From positions 2,398,874 to 2,462,873 of the forward strand of contig NC_013501.1 of the NCBI RefSeq assembly GCF_000024845.1: a DNA stretch of 64,000 nt. Direction: 5' to 3'. The number at the start of each line of letters is the position of its first letter. Positions within the stretch are counted from its first letter, which is position 1. Source of the stretch: Rhodothermus marinus DSM 4252. GTDB taxonomy: Bacteria; Bacteroidota; Rhodothermia; Rhodothermales; Rhodothermaceae. Position numbers and translations under genes: made by a program. The notes under the pieces are model-generated. The model had not been told where the DNA came from. It worked only from the letters and a program-made list of their open reading frames with translations, and made no database searches. Below, piece after piece: positions 42,268 through 52,260 of this stretch.

Positions 42268-44451
42268 ATGTATCGCGGCCTCGGAGCGTTCCTGATTGCC
42301 CTGTTCCTCTGGTCAGGCTGGTCCGGCAAGCCAGCTCAGGATGCAGCGCTGCAGACCATCTCGCCCGACTCCCAGTTGATCGGCTTCACCCGGGAGCGGG
42401 CGCGTCAGCAATGGGCATTGGAGTCCCGCATTCCGTCGCTGATCTCGACAGAACGCATGCGCACCTACCATCGGGCGCTGACGGCCGAACCCCACCATGC
42501 CGGCACGAAGGCCAATGAACGCACGGCCGAATACCTCGCCGAACGGTTACGAGAATTTGGCTTCGACAGCGTGGCGTTCTATCGGTACGAAGTACTGCTC
42601 CCCCGGCCAGTCGAGCGTCGCGTGGAGCTCGTTGCCCCGGAACGCTACCGGCTGCGCTTGAGCGAGCCGCCGCTGCCGCCCGATCCGGACACACGTAAGT
42701 CCGGCGTGTTGCCGCCGTTCAATGCCTACTCGGCCGACGGGAGTGTCGAGGCCGAGGTGGTCTATGTGAACTACGGCATTCCGGAAGATTACCGGGTGCT
42801 CGACTCGCTGGGCATCAGGGTCGAAGGCAAGATCGTTCTGGCCCGCTACGGCCGTAGCTGGCGCGGCATCAAGCCCAAGGTGGCCGCCGAGCGTGGCGCC
42901 GTAGCCGTGCTGCTGTACTCCGATCCGGCCGATGACGGGTACGTGCGCGGCGATGTGATGCCCGACGGCAAGTGGCGTCCGGAATGGGGCGTGCAGCGCG
43001 GCTCGGTCATGGATATGCCGATCTACCCGGGTGATCCCCAGACGCCGGGCTATCCTTCGAAGCCGGGGGCGCAACGGCTGCCGCTGTCCGAGGTGCCCAC
43101 GCTCCAGAAAATCCCGATCCTTCCGATTTCCTACGGCGATGCCCTTCCCATCCTGCGCAATCTGAAAGGACCGGTAGCGCCGGAGTCATGGCGCGGCGGC
43201 CTCCCCGTTACCTATCACATCGGCCCGGGCCCGGCCCGCGTGCGTATGACGGTACGCCAGGACTGGTCGGTACGCCCCATCGTCAACGTGATCGGCTACC
43301 TGTGGGGTAGCGAAGAGCGCGATAAGTTGATCATGACCGGGGGACACCGGGATGCCTGGACGTTCGGTGGACGTGACCCGATCAGCGGGGCCGTTTCGCT
43401 GCTCGAATCGGCACGCGCCCTGGCACAACTGGCCCGTGAAGGCCACCGCCCGCGCCGCACCATCGCCATTGCCTCCTGGGATGCCGAAGAGTACGGCCTG
43501 ATCGGCTCCACAGAATACGCCGAGGAATTTGCAGCCCAGCTCCAGCAACGGCTCATTCTGTACCTGAACCGTGAAAGCTACACAGCCGGCGACTTTGAGG
43601 CCGGCGGCTCCCATGCACTGGAGCCGTTCATCAACGAAGTGACGCGGGCGGTGCCGGCTCCGGAAGGGACGGGTACCGTGTGGAACTTCTGGAAAGCCCA
43701 CACCGCCGCGCATCGCGTCGTCCACACCGAGGCGGGCGAGCGCATTCGCATCACCGCGCTGGGTTCGGGAAGCGACTACACCGCTTTTCTGGACCACCTG
43801 GGCATTCCGTCGGTCAATCTGGGATTCGATTCCGGAAATGGCATCTACCATTCCCGCTACGACACACACTGGTTCTTCACCACCTATGGCGATCCCGGCT
43901 TTCGCTATGGCGAGCGGCTGGCCGACCTGGTGGCCCGTTTCCTCCTGCGCCTAGCCAACGCCGACGTCCTTCCCTTTGACTATGCCGTCACGGCCGAGAC
44001 CGTGCAGCGATATCTCGACGAGCTGGAGGCGCTACAATCCCGCTATCTGAAAGAACCCATCGACTTGCGTCCTGTCCACCGGGCCGCGCGCATGCTGGAA
44101 GCAACGGCCATTGCTTTTCGGGCAGAGCGCGACCGAATTCTGCAGCTCCCGGCCGCCACGCTGGAGGCTCACCGGTCGGCGCTGGTCACCATCAACGACC
44201 ACCTGCACCGGGCCGAGCAGGGCTTCCTGCACCCGGAAGGGCTGCCCGGCCGCCCCTGGTTCCGACACACGCTCTATGCGCCCGGGCTCTACACAGGCTA
44301 TGGCGTCAAGACGCTGCCCGGCATCCGAGAGGCGATCGAACAGGGCAATGCAGCCGAGGCTCAGGCCATGGCCGAAGCCACAGCCGCCGCGCTGGAGCGC
44401 GTCCGGCAACATCTGGTGGCCGCGATCGCAGCGGCCAGCACGATCCGATAA
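42268..44451 (+). CDS. exported M28 peptidase, glutamate carboxypeptidase II (PSMA)-like
   Basis: The 727-aa protein (start 42268, signal peptide or anchor YRGLGAFLIALFLWSGWSG) has the three-part PSMA layout: protease domain, PA insert at about 120-300 and a C-terminal transferrin-receptor-like dimerisation domain. Zinc-site segments are MTGGHRDAWTFGGRDPISG, SWDAEEYGLIGSTEYAEE and GIYHSRYDTHW. The Asp ligand of NADS in human PSMA is replaced by Glu in LNRESYT. It probably trims C-terminal Glu/Asp or other residues from peptides outside the cytoplasm. The next gene follows after 25 bp. Confidence 0.9.
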   Translation: MYRGLGAFLIALFLWSGWSGKPAQDAALQTISPDSQLIGFTRERARQQWALESRIPSLISTERMRTYHRALTAEPHHAGTKANERTAEYLAERLREFGFDSVAFYRYEVLLPRPVERRVELVAPERYRLRLSEPPLPPDPDTRKSGVLPPFNAYSADGSVEAEVVYVNYGIPEDYRVLDSLGIRVEGKIVLARYGRSWRGIKPKVAAERGAVAVLLYSDPADDGYVRGDVMPDGKWRPEWGVQRGSVMDMPIYPGDPQTPGYPSKPGAQRLPLSEVPTLQKIPILPISYGDALPILRNLKGPVAPESWRGGLPVTYHIGPGPARVRMTVRQDWSVRPIVNVIGYLWGSEERDKLIMTGGHRDAWTFGGRDPISGAVSLLESARALAQLAREGHRPRRTIAIASWDAEEYGLIGSTEYAEEFAAQLQQRLILYLNRESYTAGDFEAGGSHALEPFINEVTRAVPAPEGTGTVWNFWKAHTAAHRVVHTEAGERIRITALGSGSDYTAFLDHLGIPSVNLGFDSGNGIYHSRYDTHWFFTTYGDPGFRYGERLADLVARFLLRLANADVLPFDYAVTAETVQRYLDELEALQSRYLKEPIDLRPVHRAARMLEATAIAFRAERDRILQLPAATLEAHRSALVTINDHLHRAEQGFLHPEGLPGRPWFRHTLYAPGLYTGYGVKTLPGIREAIEQGNAAEAQAMAEATAAALERVRQHLVAAIAAASTIR

Positions 44452-44476
44452 TCCCAGCACCAGCCGCAAAAAGACG

Positions 44477-46183
44477 ATGCGAACGTTATCTGCAGCCTGC
44501 CTCCTCCTGCTGAGCGTTTCCTTCGCCGGGGCCCAGCCCAATCGGCTGGCCCTGGTCGGCGCCCATGTTGTCAATCCGACAGGGTATCCCTCTCTGGAAA
44601 ATGCCACTGTGCTGATTGAAGGAGCGCGCATCGTGGCCGTAGGCCCTGCCGACCAGGTGGTCGTTCCAGAAGGGACCCGGAGGGTGGATGTGACCGGCAA
44701 GTGGATCATTCCGGGGCTGATTGATGCCCACATCCACTTCTTTCAGTCCGGAGGGCTGTATACCCGACCGGACATCATCGATCGGCGCCACATCGTCCCC
44801 TATGAGCAGGAGCTGCAGCAAATCCGACAGCGCCTGCCCGACACCTTTGCGCGCTACCTGCGCTGCGGCGTCACCGGCGTGGTCGACGTGGGTGGTCCCT
44901 TCTGGAATTTTGAGGTGCGTGCACAGGCCTGTCAGACGCTACGCGCGCCCCGCGTGGCCGTGGCGGGTCCTTTGATTTCCACCTATCAGCCGGAAGCGCT
45001 CACCACGGACGATCCGCCCATTATCAAGGTCAACACGCCGGAAGAGGCCCGGGCGCTGGTGCAACGTGAACTGGCCTACCAACCCGACCTGATCAAGATC
45101 TGGTACATTGTACGCCCCGGTGAAACGCCGGCCCAGCATCTCCCCCTCGTCCGGGCGGCCATCGAAGAAGCCCACGCCCACGGGGTACGGGTGGCCGTCC
45201 ACGCTACCCAGTTGGAGACGGCCCGGCTGGCCGTTCAGGCCGGGGCCGACATCCTAGTCCACAGCGTCTACGACCGAGCGGTCGACAAAGACTTCATTCG
45301 CCTGCTGAAAGAACGCCGCACTCTTTACATTCCGACGCTGATCGTATGGGAGGGGTATCGCGAGGTGCTGAGCCGACAGGTGCAGCTCTCCCGGGCCGAA
45401 CTGGAATGGGCCAATCTTTATGTGGTAGCCACGCTGTTTGACCTGTATGCGGACACCAGCTACCGGCCACCGTCGGCCGCATGGATTGAAGCGCGGATGG
45501 AGCGGCTGCGTACGGCCCAGCACAATCTGAAGCGCCTTCAGGAAGGCGGGGTCCTCATTGCAGCCGGCACCGACGCCGGCAACATCGGCACCCTGCACGG
45601 TCCGGCCATCTTTCGCGAATTTGAATTGATGGCAGAAGCCGGCCTGACTCCGCAACAGATTCTGACCAGCGCCACGCTACACGGTGCCATGGTGCTGGGC
45701 AGACCGGAGGAGCTTGGCGTCGTTGAAGCTGGCCGCCTGGCCGATCTGGTGGTGCTCGACGCCAATCCTCTGGAAGACGTTCGCCACTTCACTTCGATTC
45801 GCTTTGTGATCAAAGACGGGCACCTGTTCCACCCGGAAGATCTGATCCAGGAGTCTCCGGCCGATCTGGTCCAGCGACAGCTGAACGCCTACAATGCCCG
45901 CCATCTGGAAGCTTTTGCGGCCACCTACGCGCCCGACGTGATTCTGTACGATTTCCCCAGTACCGTCCGGCTGTCCGGCCTGCAGGCCCTGAAAGCACGC
46001 TATGGCCGTCTGTTTGCCGAAAACCCGCACCTGCACGCCCGGTTGCTGGGACGCATTACCCTGGGGCCCTACGTGATCGACCGCGAACACGTCATCGGAC
46101 GGGCCGACGGACGGGTCATCCATGCCGTGGCCATTTATCAGGTTGTGCAGCATAAAATTCAGCGCGTGTGGTTCATCCGGTAA
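44477..46183 (+). CDS. exported amidohydrolase with C-terminal NTF2/SnoaL-like domain
   Basis: The 568-aa protein starts at 44477 with signal peptide MRTLSAACLLLLSVSFAGA. The amidohydrolase domain has the metal motif PGLIDAHIHFFQ, the region DLIKIWYIVRPGE (Lys), AVHATQLETARLAV (His) and the final Asp in AAGTDAGNIG. From about residue 460 (LVQRQLNAYNARHLEAFAATYAPDVILYDF) there is an NTF2/SnoaL-like domain ending VQHKIQRVWFIR. This fusion is uncommon. It is in the M28 peptidase operon, so it may cleave dipeptides or cyclic peptide products, but the substrate is not visible. Confidence 0.85.
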   Translation: MRTLSAACLLLLSVSFAGAQPNRLALVGAHVVNPTGYPSLENATVLIEGARIVAVGPADQVVVPEGTRRVDVTGKWIIPGLIDAHIHFFQSGGLYTRPDIIDRRHIVPYEQELQQIRQRLPDTFARYLRCGVTGVVDVGGPFWNFEVRAQACQTLRAPRVAVAGPLISTYQPEALTTDDPPIIKVNTPEEARALVQRELAYQPDLIKIWYIVRPGETPAQHLPLVRAAIEEAHAHGVRVAVHATQLETARLAVQAGADILVHSVYDRAVDKDFIRLLKERRTLYIPTLIVWEGYREVLSRQVQLSRAELEWANLYVVATLFDLYADTSYRPPSAAWIEARMERLRTAQHNLKRLQEGGVLIAAGTDAGNIGTLHGPAIFREFELMAEAGLTPQQILTSATLHGAMVLGRPEELGVVEAGRLADLVVLDANPLEDVRHFTSIRFVIKDGHLFHPEDLIQESPADLVQRQLNAYNARHLEAFAATYAPDVILYDFPSTVRLSGLQALKARYGRLFAENPHLHARLLGRITLGPYVIDREHVIGRADGRVIHAVAIYQVVQHKIQRVWFIR

Positions 46184-46253
46184 ACCGGATCGACAGGTTG
46201 GCTCCCCGAAGCGCAAATCCAGCGTCGGATCCTCTGTCGCCCGCGCTGTCCCT

Positions 46254-48275
46254 TCAACAAAAGAAACGGGTCACCTCGTCGATGCGCTGCACGCGGCGGG
46301 CCGGCGGCAATGCGTCAAGGATCCAGCGGCCGTAGTACTTGGTCTGAAGCCGGCCGTCCAGCAGCGCCACCACGCCCCGATCGGTGCGCGTGCGGATCAG
46401 TCGTCCGAACCCCTGTTTGAGCGTCAGCAGCGCCTGGGGAAGTGCCTCCAGCTCAAACCAGTCGTCGCCTGCCTGTTCGTAGCGGGCCTGCCAGTAGGGA
46501 TCTTCCCGCCCCGGAAAAGGCAACCGATCGATGACCACCAGCGAGAGCGCTTCGCCGGGCACATCGACCCCCTCCCAGAAGGCGCGCGTGGCCACCAGCA
46601 CCGAAGCCTGCGCTTTGAGCTGGCGCACCAGTCTGGCACGCGGCGCACTCCCCTGCACCAGTACCGGATAGCCGCACTCCTGCAGCGCTTCGGCCAGACG
46701 CTCCATCATGCGAAGGCTGGTGGTCAGCACCAGGGCCCGTCCCCGTGAGGCAGCCACCAGCGCCTGCACTTCGCCGATGAGCGCCTCCTCGTAAGCCTGT
46801 TGCGTTCGGGCATCTCGAATCCGCGTGGGATCCAGCCGGGCCGGATCGGGTGGCAGGTACAGCAACGCCTGCCGTCGGTAGTCAAACGGCGCCGGCACGA
46901 TCAGCTCCAGACCTTCTTCCGGAAAGCCGGTGCGACGTCGGAAGTAGGCGAACGGTCCGTCGGACGCCTCGCCCGCCGCCGCGCGTCGACGGAGCGGCTG
47001 CGCCAGCGTGGTCAGCGTGGCACTCGTACAGACGACCGTGGGAAACGCCTCGAACAGCACCTGCTGAAGCGTGCCGCCGGCATCCAGCGGCTGGCAGATC
47101 ACGACCGGATGGCGGCGCTCGCGCTGCACGTAGAGCACGTGCTCGGCCGCCTGCGCACGCCAGCGTTCGGTGATCACACCGGCATCGGCCGCCAGCCGCT
47201 GCAACCCGCGCAGCACCGCCTCGTACCGAGCCTGCAACTCCTGCTGCGCGCTTCCGCCGAAGCGCTGGAGCTGCAGGCGCATCGTCTGTCCAACGAGGTC
47301 CCCCAGCACGCCGGCCCGGTCACGCAGGTTCAGCAGCACCACACTCAGCGCTTCGGTCAGCGGCGCGGCCGGACGTCCCGCCAGCGCCGTATCGGCCTGG
47401 CGCTTCAGTTCGTCGGCCACCAGGCCCAGCGCCTCCAGTTCGGCCCGCGTGCGGTGATCGATCCCGGGCAGCCGCAGCGCCTGCCGCCGCAGGCGCTCCA
47501 CCCGATAGGGCGAGATGTAAACGCTCAGCGCCCCCAGCGCCATCTCCTCGAGCCGATGCGCCTCGTCGATCACCAGCACTTCCGCCTCAGGCAGCAGGTA
47601 GAGCGCCCCGCCGCTCCGCGCCCGTAACATCAGGTCCTGCAACAATAGCGCATGGTTGACTACCACCACGTCGACCCGCTCGGCCCGGCGTCGGGCTTCC
47701 ATCAGAAAACAGGTATCGTAGAACGGACACTGTCGGCCGCCGCAGCCGTCCGCGTCCATCGTGACCAGTTCCCGCAATGCGGGCGTCACACGCCCCGGGA
47801 ATTGCTCCAGATCGCCATCGGTATCCGACCGGCGCGCCCATTCCAGCAAACGCCGAAACGCCTCGGCTTCGTCCCGCGTTTCGAAAACCGGCCGCTCCTC
47901 CTGAGCGCCGGACTCTATTTTGAGCCGGCACAGATAATTCTGTCGCCCCTTGAGCAACGCCCAGGAGATCGGCCGATCCAGTAGCTTGCCCAGCAGCGGC
48001 AGATCCTTGTGAACGAGCTGTTCCTGAAGAGCCTTTGTGCTGGTGGAGACGAGCACCCGCGCCTCTGCGCAGAGCGCCGGAATCAGGTAGCCGAACGTCT
48101 TACCCGTGCCGGTTCCGGCCTCGATTGCCGCGGGAAGCCCCTCGGCGATCGCCCGGACGACCGTCTCGGCCATCTGGCGCTGGCCGGGCCGCAGCTCAAA
48201 ACCGGGTTGCTGCTCCAGACGGGCCAGCAACTCCCGTACGCGCCCCCACAGCGCTCGGAGTGAAAGGCTCTCCAC
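46254..48275 (-). CDS. dinG: DinG/XPD-family ATP-dependent DNA helicase
   Basis: This is a superfamily 2 iron-sulfur helicase of 673 aa. Walker A is AIEAGTGTGKTFGYLIP at about 52-68 and Walker B is VLVIDEAHRLEE. Cysteines for the [4Fe-4S] cluster lie in QNYLCRL, DGCGGRQCPFYDTC. The C-terminal motifs include RAFWEGVDVPGEALSLVVIDRLPF and QGFGRLIRTRTDRG. DinG-type helicases resolve R-loops and forked DNA and help in DNA repair. It converges on the amidohydrolase gene with 70 bp between. Confidence 0.9.
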   Translation of the reverse strand: MESLSLRALWGRVRELLARLEQQPGFELRPGQRQMAETVVRAIAEGLPAAIEAGTGTGKTFGYLIPALCAEARVLVSTSTKALQEQLVHKDLPLLGKLLDRPISWALLKGRQNYLCRLKIESGAQEERPVFETRDEAEAFRRLLEWARRSDTDGDLEQFPGRVTPALRELVTMDADGCGGRQCPFYDTCFLMEARRRAERVDVVVVNHALLLQDLMLRARSGGALYLLPEAEVLVIDEAHRLEEMALGALSVYISPYRVERLRRQALRLPGIDHRTRAELEALGLVADELKRQADTALAGRPAAPLTEALSVVLLNLRDRAGVLGDLVGQTMRLQLQRFGGSAQQELQARYEAVLRGLQRLAADAGVITERWRAQAAEHVLYVQRERRHPVVICQPLDAGGTLQQVLFEAFPTVVCTSATLTTLAQPLRRRAAAGEASDGPFAYFRRRTGFPEEGLELIVPAPFDYRRQALLYLPPDPARLDPTRIRDARTQQAYEEALIGEVQALVAASRGRALVLTTSLRMMERLAEALQECGYPVLVQGSAPRARLVRQLKAQASVLVATRAFWEGVDVPGEALSLVVIDRLPFPGREDPYWQARYEQAGDDWFELEALPQALLTLKQGFGRLIRTRTDRGVVALLDGRLQTKYYGRWILDALPPARRVQRIDEVTRFFC

Positions 48276-48298
48276 GCAGGCTCACTGGTTTCTAACAG

Positions 48299-48326
48299 AA
48301 AAGCCCGCACCGTGGAAGGTGCGGGC
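48299..48326 (-). terminator. terminator after tRNA-Arg
   Basis: On the minus strand a 9-bp hairpin (GCCCGCACC/GGTGCGGGC, 6-base loop) ends in TTTT, 5 bases after the tRNA CCA end. It separates tRNA-Arg from the helicase gene. Confidence 0.85.
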
Positions 48327-48330
48327 CAGG

Positions 48331-48407
<77 letters not shown>

Positions 48408-48477
48408 GCTTACTGCGGCTGGCTAAGATAAGGATGCGTCGCTTCGGACGCAAGCGCCAACCTTGGAAAGCATCCGC

Positions 48478-49335
48478 TTATACGCCGGCCGTTTTTTCGG
48501 GTTCTTCGGCGCCGATGGGAAATCCTTTGAAGGATTCCAGAAAATAGAAGTGGTGCGTGGGGCCGTGGCCGCCGCCGATGGGCAATGCATGGCGGATCGC
48601 CTCGGTCACGTACCGCTTGGCGCGACGCACGGCCTCGACCAGCGAAAATCCCCGCGCCAGGTTGGCGGCGATGGCCGAAGCGTAGGTGCAGCCGGTACCG
48701 TGCGTGTGCGGCGTGTCGATCCGGGGCGCGCGGAATTCCTCGAAGCGCTCGCCGTCGAAAAGCACATCGACCGCCACGGCCTCACGGCTCAGGTGCCCGC
48801 CCTTCACCAGCACGGCCTGCGGCCCCATGGCTTTGATGCGCCGGGCCGCCTCGTAGAGATCTTCGACCGTTTCGATCTTCAGGCCGGTCAGATGAGCGGC
48901 CTCGTGCGCATTGGGCGTCACCAGCGTGGCGAGCGGCAACAGCGCCTCGCGCAACGTGGCAACGGCGTCGGGCTTCAGCAGCGGATAGCCACTTTTGGAA
49001 ATCATCACCGGATCGACCACGAGCGGTCGCATCTGCCATTGTTCGGCCTTACGCGCCACCAGTTCGATGATGGCCGCCGACGAAAGCATGCCCGTCTTGA
49101 CGGCCGCCACCGGCAGGTCTTCAAAAACCGCGTCGATCTGTGCTTCGATCAGCTCCAGCGGTAGCTCGAAGGCGGCCGTCACGGCCCGCGTGTTCTGCGC
49201 CGTCACGGCCGTGATGACCGAGGCGGCAAAAACGCCGTTGGCCTGCATCGCCTTGATGTCGGCCTGGATGCCGGCGCCCCCGCCCGAGTCGCTTCCGGCG
49301 ATCGTCAGTGCCACCGGTGGAATCTGTCGGTTCAT
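48478..49335 (-). CDS. thiD: hydroxymethylpyrimidine/phosphomethylpyrimidine kinase
   Basis: ThiD phosphorylates HMP to HMP-P and HMP-PP, the pyrimidine half of thiamine. The 285-aa protein has the ribokinase-like start [55 protein letters not shown] and the anion hole/catalytic segment [18 protein letters not shown]. It is the last gene of the thi operon, 6 bp after thiE. Confidence 0.96.
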   Translation of the reverse strand: MNRQIPPVALTIAGSDSGGGAGIQADIKAMQANGVFAASVITAVTAQNTRAVTAAFELPLELIEAQIDAVFEDLPVAAVKTGMLSSAAIIELVARKAEQWQMRPLVVDPVMISKSGYPLLKPDAVATLREALLPLATLVTPNAHEAAHLTGLKIETVEDLYEAARRIKAMGPQAVLVKGGHLSREAVAVDVLFDGERFEEFRAPRIDTPHTHGTGCTYASAIAANLARGFSLVEAVRRAKRYVTEAIRHALPIGGGHGPTHHFYFLESFKGFPIGAEEPEKTAGV

Positions 49336-49341
49336 GGCCGC

Positions 49342-49968
49342 TTATCGATGGTGCAATGCGTTTTCGGTACGTGCTAAAAACTGCCGAACGGCCCCTTCAG
49401 GATCCGAAGCGTCCAGAATGGCCGAGACGACGGCCACGCCGTGGGCACCCTGCTGCAGGCAGGCCGAGACGCGCTCGGGCGTGATGCCGCCCAGCGCCAG
49501 TACGGGAATGGGAACCGCTCGACAGACCGCCGCCAGCGCCTCCAGACCGACTGCCGGTACGCCGGGCTTGCTGGCCGTGGGAAAAACCGGGCTGAAGAGC
49601 AGATAATCGGCCCCTTCATCAGCAGCCCGACGGGCCGCGTCCAGATCGTGCGCCGAGTAGCCCAGCAACGTCCCGGACCCGAGTCGCCGCCGGGCTTCGG
49701 CCACCGAGGGACCGCGTCGCCCGACGTGCAGTCCCAGCCCCAGACGCTGCGCCACTTCCAGGTGCGTGTTGACCGAGAGCAGCAGGTTTGGATTTTCGGC
49801 CTGCAGGACCGGCACGAGCGCTTCGGCCGCACGGGCGAACGTGTCGGGATCGACCCGGTGGTCACGGAGCTGCACCCAGGGCACGCCGGCGGTTACTGCC
49901 CGGCGCACTACCCTGGCCCGATGCGGATCGGTAAAGCGATCGGCGATCAGCAGCAAACGGGGCAGCAT
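49342..49968 (-). CDS. thiE: thiamine-phosphate synthase
   Basis: ThiE joins HMP-PP to thiazole phosphate to give thiamine phosphate. The 208-aa TIM barrel has [66 protein letters not shown] and [29 protein letters not shown]. ThiE enzymes usually have QLR-K; here the basic residue is replaced by His, and NTHLEVA stands in place of NDR/NDHADVA. These changes resemble the TenI regulator/tautomerase group as well. Since it is the only ThiE-like gene in the operon, either role is possible. Confidence 0.85.
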   Translation of the reverse strand: MLPRLLLIADRFTDPHRARVVRRAVTAGVPWVQLRDHRVDPDTFARAAEALVPVLQAENPNLLLSVNTHLEVAQRLGLGLHVGRRGPSVAEARRRLGSGTLLGYSAHDLDAARRAADEGADYLLFSPVFPTASKPGVPAVGLEALAAVCRAVPIPVLALGGITPERVSACLQQGAHGVAVVSAILDASDPEGAVRQFLARTENALHHR

Positions 49969-49971
49969 GCC

Positions 49972-50796
49972 TCAGTGTCCGACGCGCCCTTCCATCGGCG
50001 AGGACGGCCGTGCGTAGAAGCGCCGCGGCATGCGTCCGGCCCTGAAGGCCAGGCGGCCGGCCTCGACCGCATGGCGGACGGCGCGGGCCATCAGCACCGG
50101 ATGCTCCGCCTGCGAGATGGCCGAGTTGACCAGCACGCCGTCGTAGCCCAGCTCCATGGCCATTGCCGCGTCGCTGGCCGTCCCGATCCCGGCATCCACG
50201 ATGAGCGGCACGTCGTCGATCATTTCCCGGATCAGGTGCAGGTTGTAGGGATTGACCAGTCCCATGCCGCTTCCGATTGGTGAGGCCAGCGGCATGACGG
50301 CCGCACAACCCAGATCGGCCAGCTTGCGGCAGGTGATCGGATCGTCGTTCGTGTAGGCCAGCACTACGAAGCCGTCGTTAATCAGCTCCCGCGCGGCCTT
50401 CAGCAGTTGCTCCACGTCGGGCAACAGCGTCTCGTCGTCGCCGATGACCTCCAGCTTGATCAGGTTCGTTTCGAGCGCCTCGCGGGCCAGTTGCGCCACG
50501 AGCACAGCTTCGCGGGCCGTGTAGCAGCCAGCCGTGTTAGGCAGCACCCGATAGCCGTGCCGTTCGAGCAGCGCCAGCAGGCTCTCCTCGGAACGATCCT
50601 TCAGGTTGATGCGCCGGATGGCCACCGTCACCAGCTCGGCCCCGGCCGCCTCCAGCGCATCGAGCATGGTCTGCACGTTCGGATAGCCGCTCGAACCCAT
50701 CAGCAGCCGCGTGTGCAGTTCCAGCGGCCCGATGCGCAGCGGCTCGTCGTCCACCTGCACCTGCCAGCCCTTGCCGTCAACCACCTGCATGCTCAT
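49972..50796 (-). CDS. thiG: thiazole synthase
   Basis: ThiG builds the thiazole ring from deoxyxylulose phosphate, dehydroglycine and ThiS-thiocarboxylate. The 274-aa barrel has [68 protein letters not shown], and the phosphate site [32 protein letters not shown] second ATG two codons later is an equally good start. It directly follows thiS. Confidence 0.95.
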   Translation of the reverse strand: MSMQVVDGKGWQVQVDDEPLRIGPLELHTRLLMGSSGYPNVQTMLDALEAAGAELVTVAIRRINLKDRSEESLLALLERHGYRVLPNTAGCYTAREAVLVAQLAREALETNLIKLEVIGDDETLLPDVEQLLKAARELINDGFVVLAYTNDDPITCRKLADLGCAAVMPLASPIGSGMGLVNPYNLHLIREMIDDVPLIVDAGIGTASDAAMAMELGYDGVLVNSAISQAEHPVLMARAVRHAVEAGRLAFRAGRMPRRFYARPSSPMEGRVGH

Positions 50797-50814
50797 AGCC
50801 TCTCGTGTGCGTTT

Positions 50815-51045
50815 TTATCCGCCCTGACGGGCCGTTACCACTTCCACGCGATCGCCTGCCTGGAGCCGGAGTTCGGCCCATTGCGAACGGCGCACGACCT
50901 CCTCGTTTACCGCCACGGCAATGCCGCGCGCCGTTTCCGGATCGATCTCCAGGCGGCGCAACAGCTCGGCCACCGTGGTGCCGGCGGGCACCTCGTAGGG
51001 CTCGCCGTTCAGCACAATCGCCAGGGTCTGGGTAGTTTCGGCCAT
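50815..51045 (-). CDS. thiS: sulfur carrier protein ThiS
   Basis: The 76-aa ubiquitin-like protein ends in the Gly-Gly tail (TARQGG) that becomes the thiocarboxylate sulfur donor. The fold is recognised from IVLNGEPYEVPAGTTVAELLRRL, IAVAVNEEVVRRSQWAE and LQAGDRVEVV. It lies 4 bp after thiO and upstream of thiG. The ThiF adenylating enzyme is not in this window. Confidence 0.96.
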   Translation of the reverse strand: MAETTQTLAIVLNGEPYEVPAGTTVAELLRRLEIDPETARGIAVAVNEEVVRRSQWAELRLQAGDRVEVVTARQGG

Positions 51046-51049
51046 CGTT

Positions 51050-52174
51050 TTACGAAGGGGTCGAAGCCGTCAGGAATCGCTCGGGTGAAAACGGAGCCAG
51101 CCACGGGGAAGTTTCTCCGGTGAGGATCAGGCGGGCCACCTCCTGCGCCGTGATGGGCGTCAGCAGAATGCCATGGCGATAGTGTCCAGTAGCCAGCACG
51201 ATGCCGGGCGCCCCGTAGCCCAGAATGGGCCGATTATCGCGCGTGCCCGGACGCAACCCGGCCCCGATCTCCTGCACGGGCAGATCGTAAATGCCGGGCA
51301 CCAGCTCCCAGGCCCCTTCGAGCAGCTTGTAGAGTCCGCCGGCCGTCACGCGCGTGTCGAAGCCCATCTCCTCCATGGTGGCGCCCACGATCAGACGGCC
51401 GTCGCTTTTGGGCACCAGATAGGCATCAGGGCCGCGTACCACGTAGCGCAGGCCAAACGGCGGCTCCATCGTGAGCAGAATCACCTGGCCCTTGATGGGA
51501 CGCATGGGCGGCTTCCAGCCCAGCCCCTCGATCTGTCCGGACCAGGCACCCGCGGCAATCACCACCGTTTCAGCCTCGATGCGCTCGCCTTCGGCCGTAC
51601 GCACGGCCGGTCGCACCTCGTCGGGCTCGACGGCCACGACGGCCACCTGCTCGCGAATCTCACCGCCAGCCTTTTCCAGTGCCACACGCAGCGCCTCGAT
51701 CAGCCGCCGGTTGTCCACCTGATAGGTCTCCGGCGCATGCATGGCACCCGCCAGTCGGGGCGCCAGGAACGGTTCCAGCTCCAGTGCCTCGTCGCCCGTG
51801 AGCCACTCGACGTTCAGCCCCTGTTCTTTTGCGAAACGATAGATGCGGCGATAGGCTTCGGCGCTGTCGCGGTCGGGCGCGACCATGAGTGCCCCTTCGG
51901 TACGCAGGTCCACCGAAACGCCGCTGGCGGCTTCCAGCGCCTGCGCATAGTCCGGCCAGCGTCGCAGGCTTTCTTTGCTGAACTGATAGAGCTCGGGTTC
52001 TTCGAACTGAATTTCGGCATCGGGCGCCAGCATGCCGGCCGACACCCACGAAGCGGCGCGTCCGACCCGATCCCGCTCGAGCAGTAGCACCCGCTTGCCG
52101 GCACGAGCCAGCTCCCAGCCCAGCGCCAGCCCGATCACGCCGCCGCCGACAATGCAAACCGGCCGTGTGTTCAT
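51050..52174 (-). CDS. thiO: glycine oxidase
   Basis: ThiO oxidises glycine to dehydroglycine with oxygen, feeding ThiG in aerobic thiamine synthesis. The 374-aa flavoprotein starts with a FAD motif (VCIVGGGVIGLALGWELARAGKRVLLLER), then GRAASWVSAGMLAPDAE, typical of ThiO. Near the end it has AGLRPGTRDNRPILGYGAPGIVLATGHYRHGILL. As first gene of the operon it marks an oxygen-dependent pathway rather than ThiH. I find no TPP riboswitch in the 86 bp upstream. Confidence 0.95.
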   Translation of the reverse strand: MNTRPVCIVGGGVIGLALGWELARAGKRVLLLERDRVGRAASWVSAGMLAPDAEIQFEEPELYQFSKESLRRWPDYAQALEAASGVSVDLRTEGALMVAPDRDSAEAYRRIYRFAKEQGLNVEWLTGDEALELEPFLAPRLAGAMHAPETYQVDNRRLIEALRVALEKAGGEIREQVAVVAVEPDEVRPAVRTAEGERIEAETVVIAAGAWSGQIEGLGWKPPMRPIKGQVILLTMEPPFGLRYVVRGPDAYLVPKSDGRLIVGATMEEMGFDTRVTAGGLYKLLEGAWELVPGIYDLPVQEIGAGLRPGTRDNRPILGYGAPGIVLATGHYRHGILLTPITAQEVARLILTGETSPWLAPFSPERFLTASTPS

Positions 52175-52260
52175 GGCGTTAAGGTGTGTTTTTGCGGACT
52201 GAGGACGCTTTAAAGCTAAAACGTCCCCTTCGGGAAGGGTTCGATCGCTACAGGAAAATC

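Noticed and set aside
44111-44476. N-terminal extension of the amidohydrolase frame
   Set aside because: It overlaps the M28 gene out of frame; the ATG at 44477 is followed by a clear signal peptide.
50815-52174. Anaerobic ThiH route
   Set aside because: The operon encodes glycine oxidase ThiO, and no ThiH-like radical SAM gene is present.
52175-52260. TPP riboswitch upstream of thiO
   Set aside because: The gap is only 86 bp and shows neither CTGAGA nor the paired ACCTGATC core.
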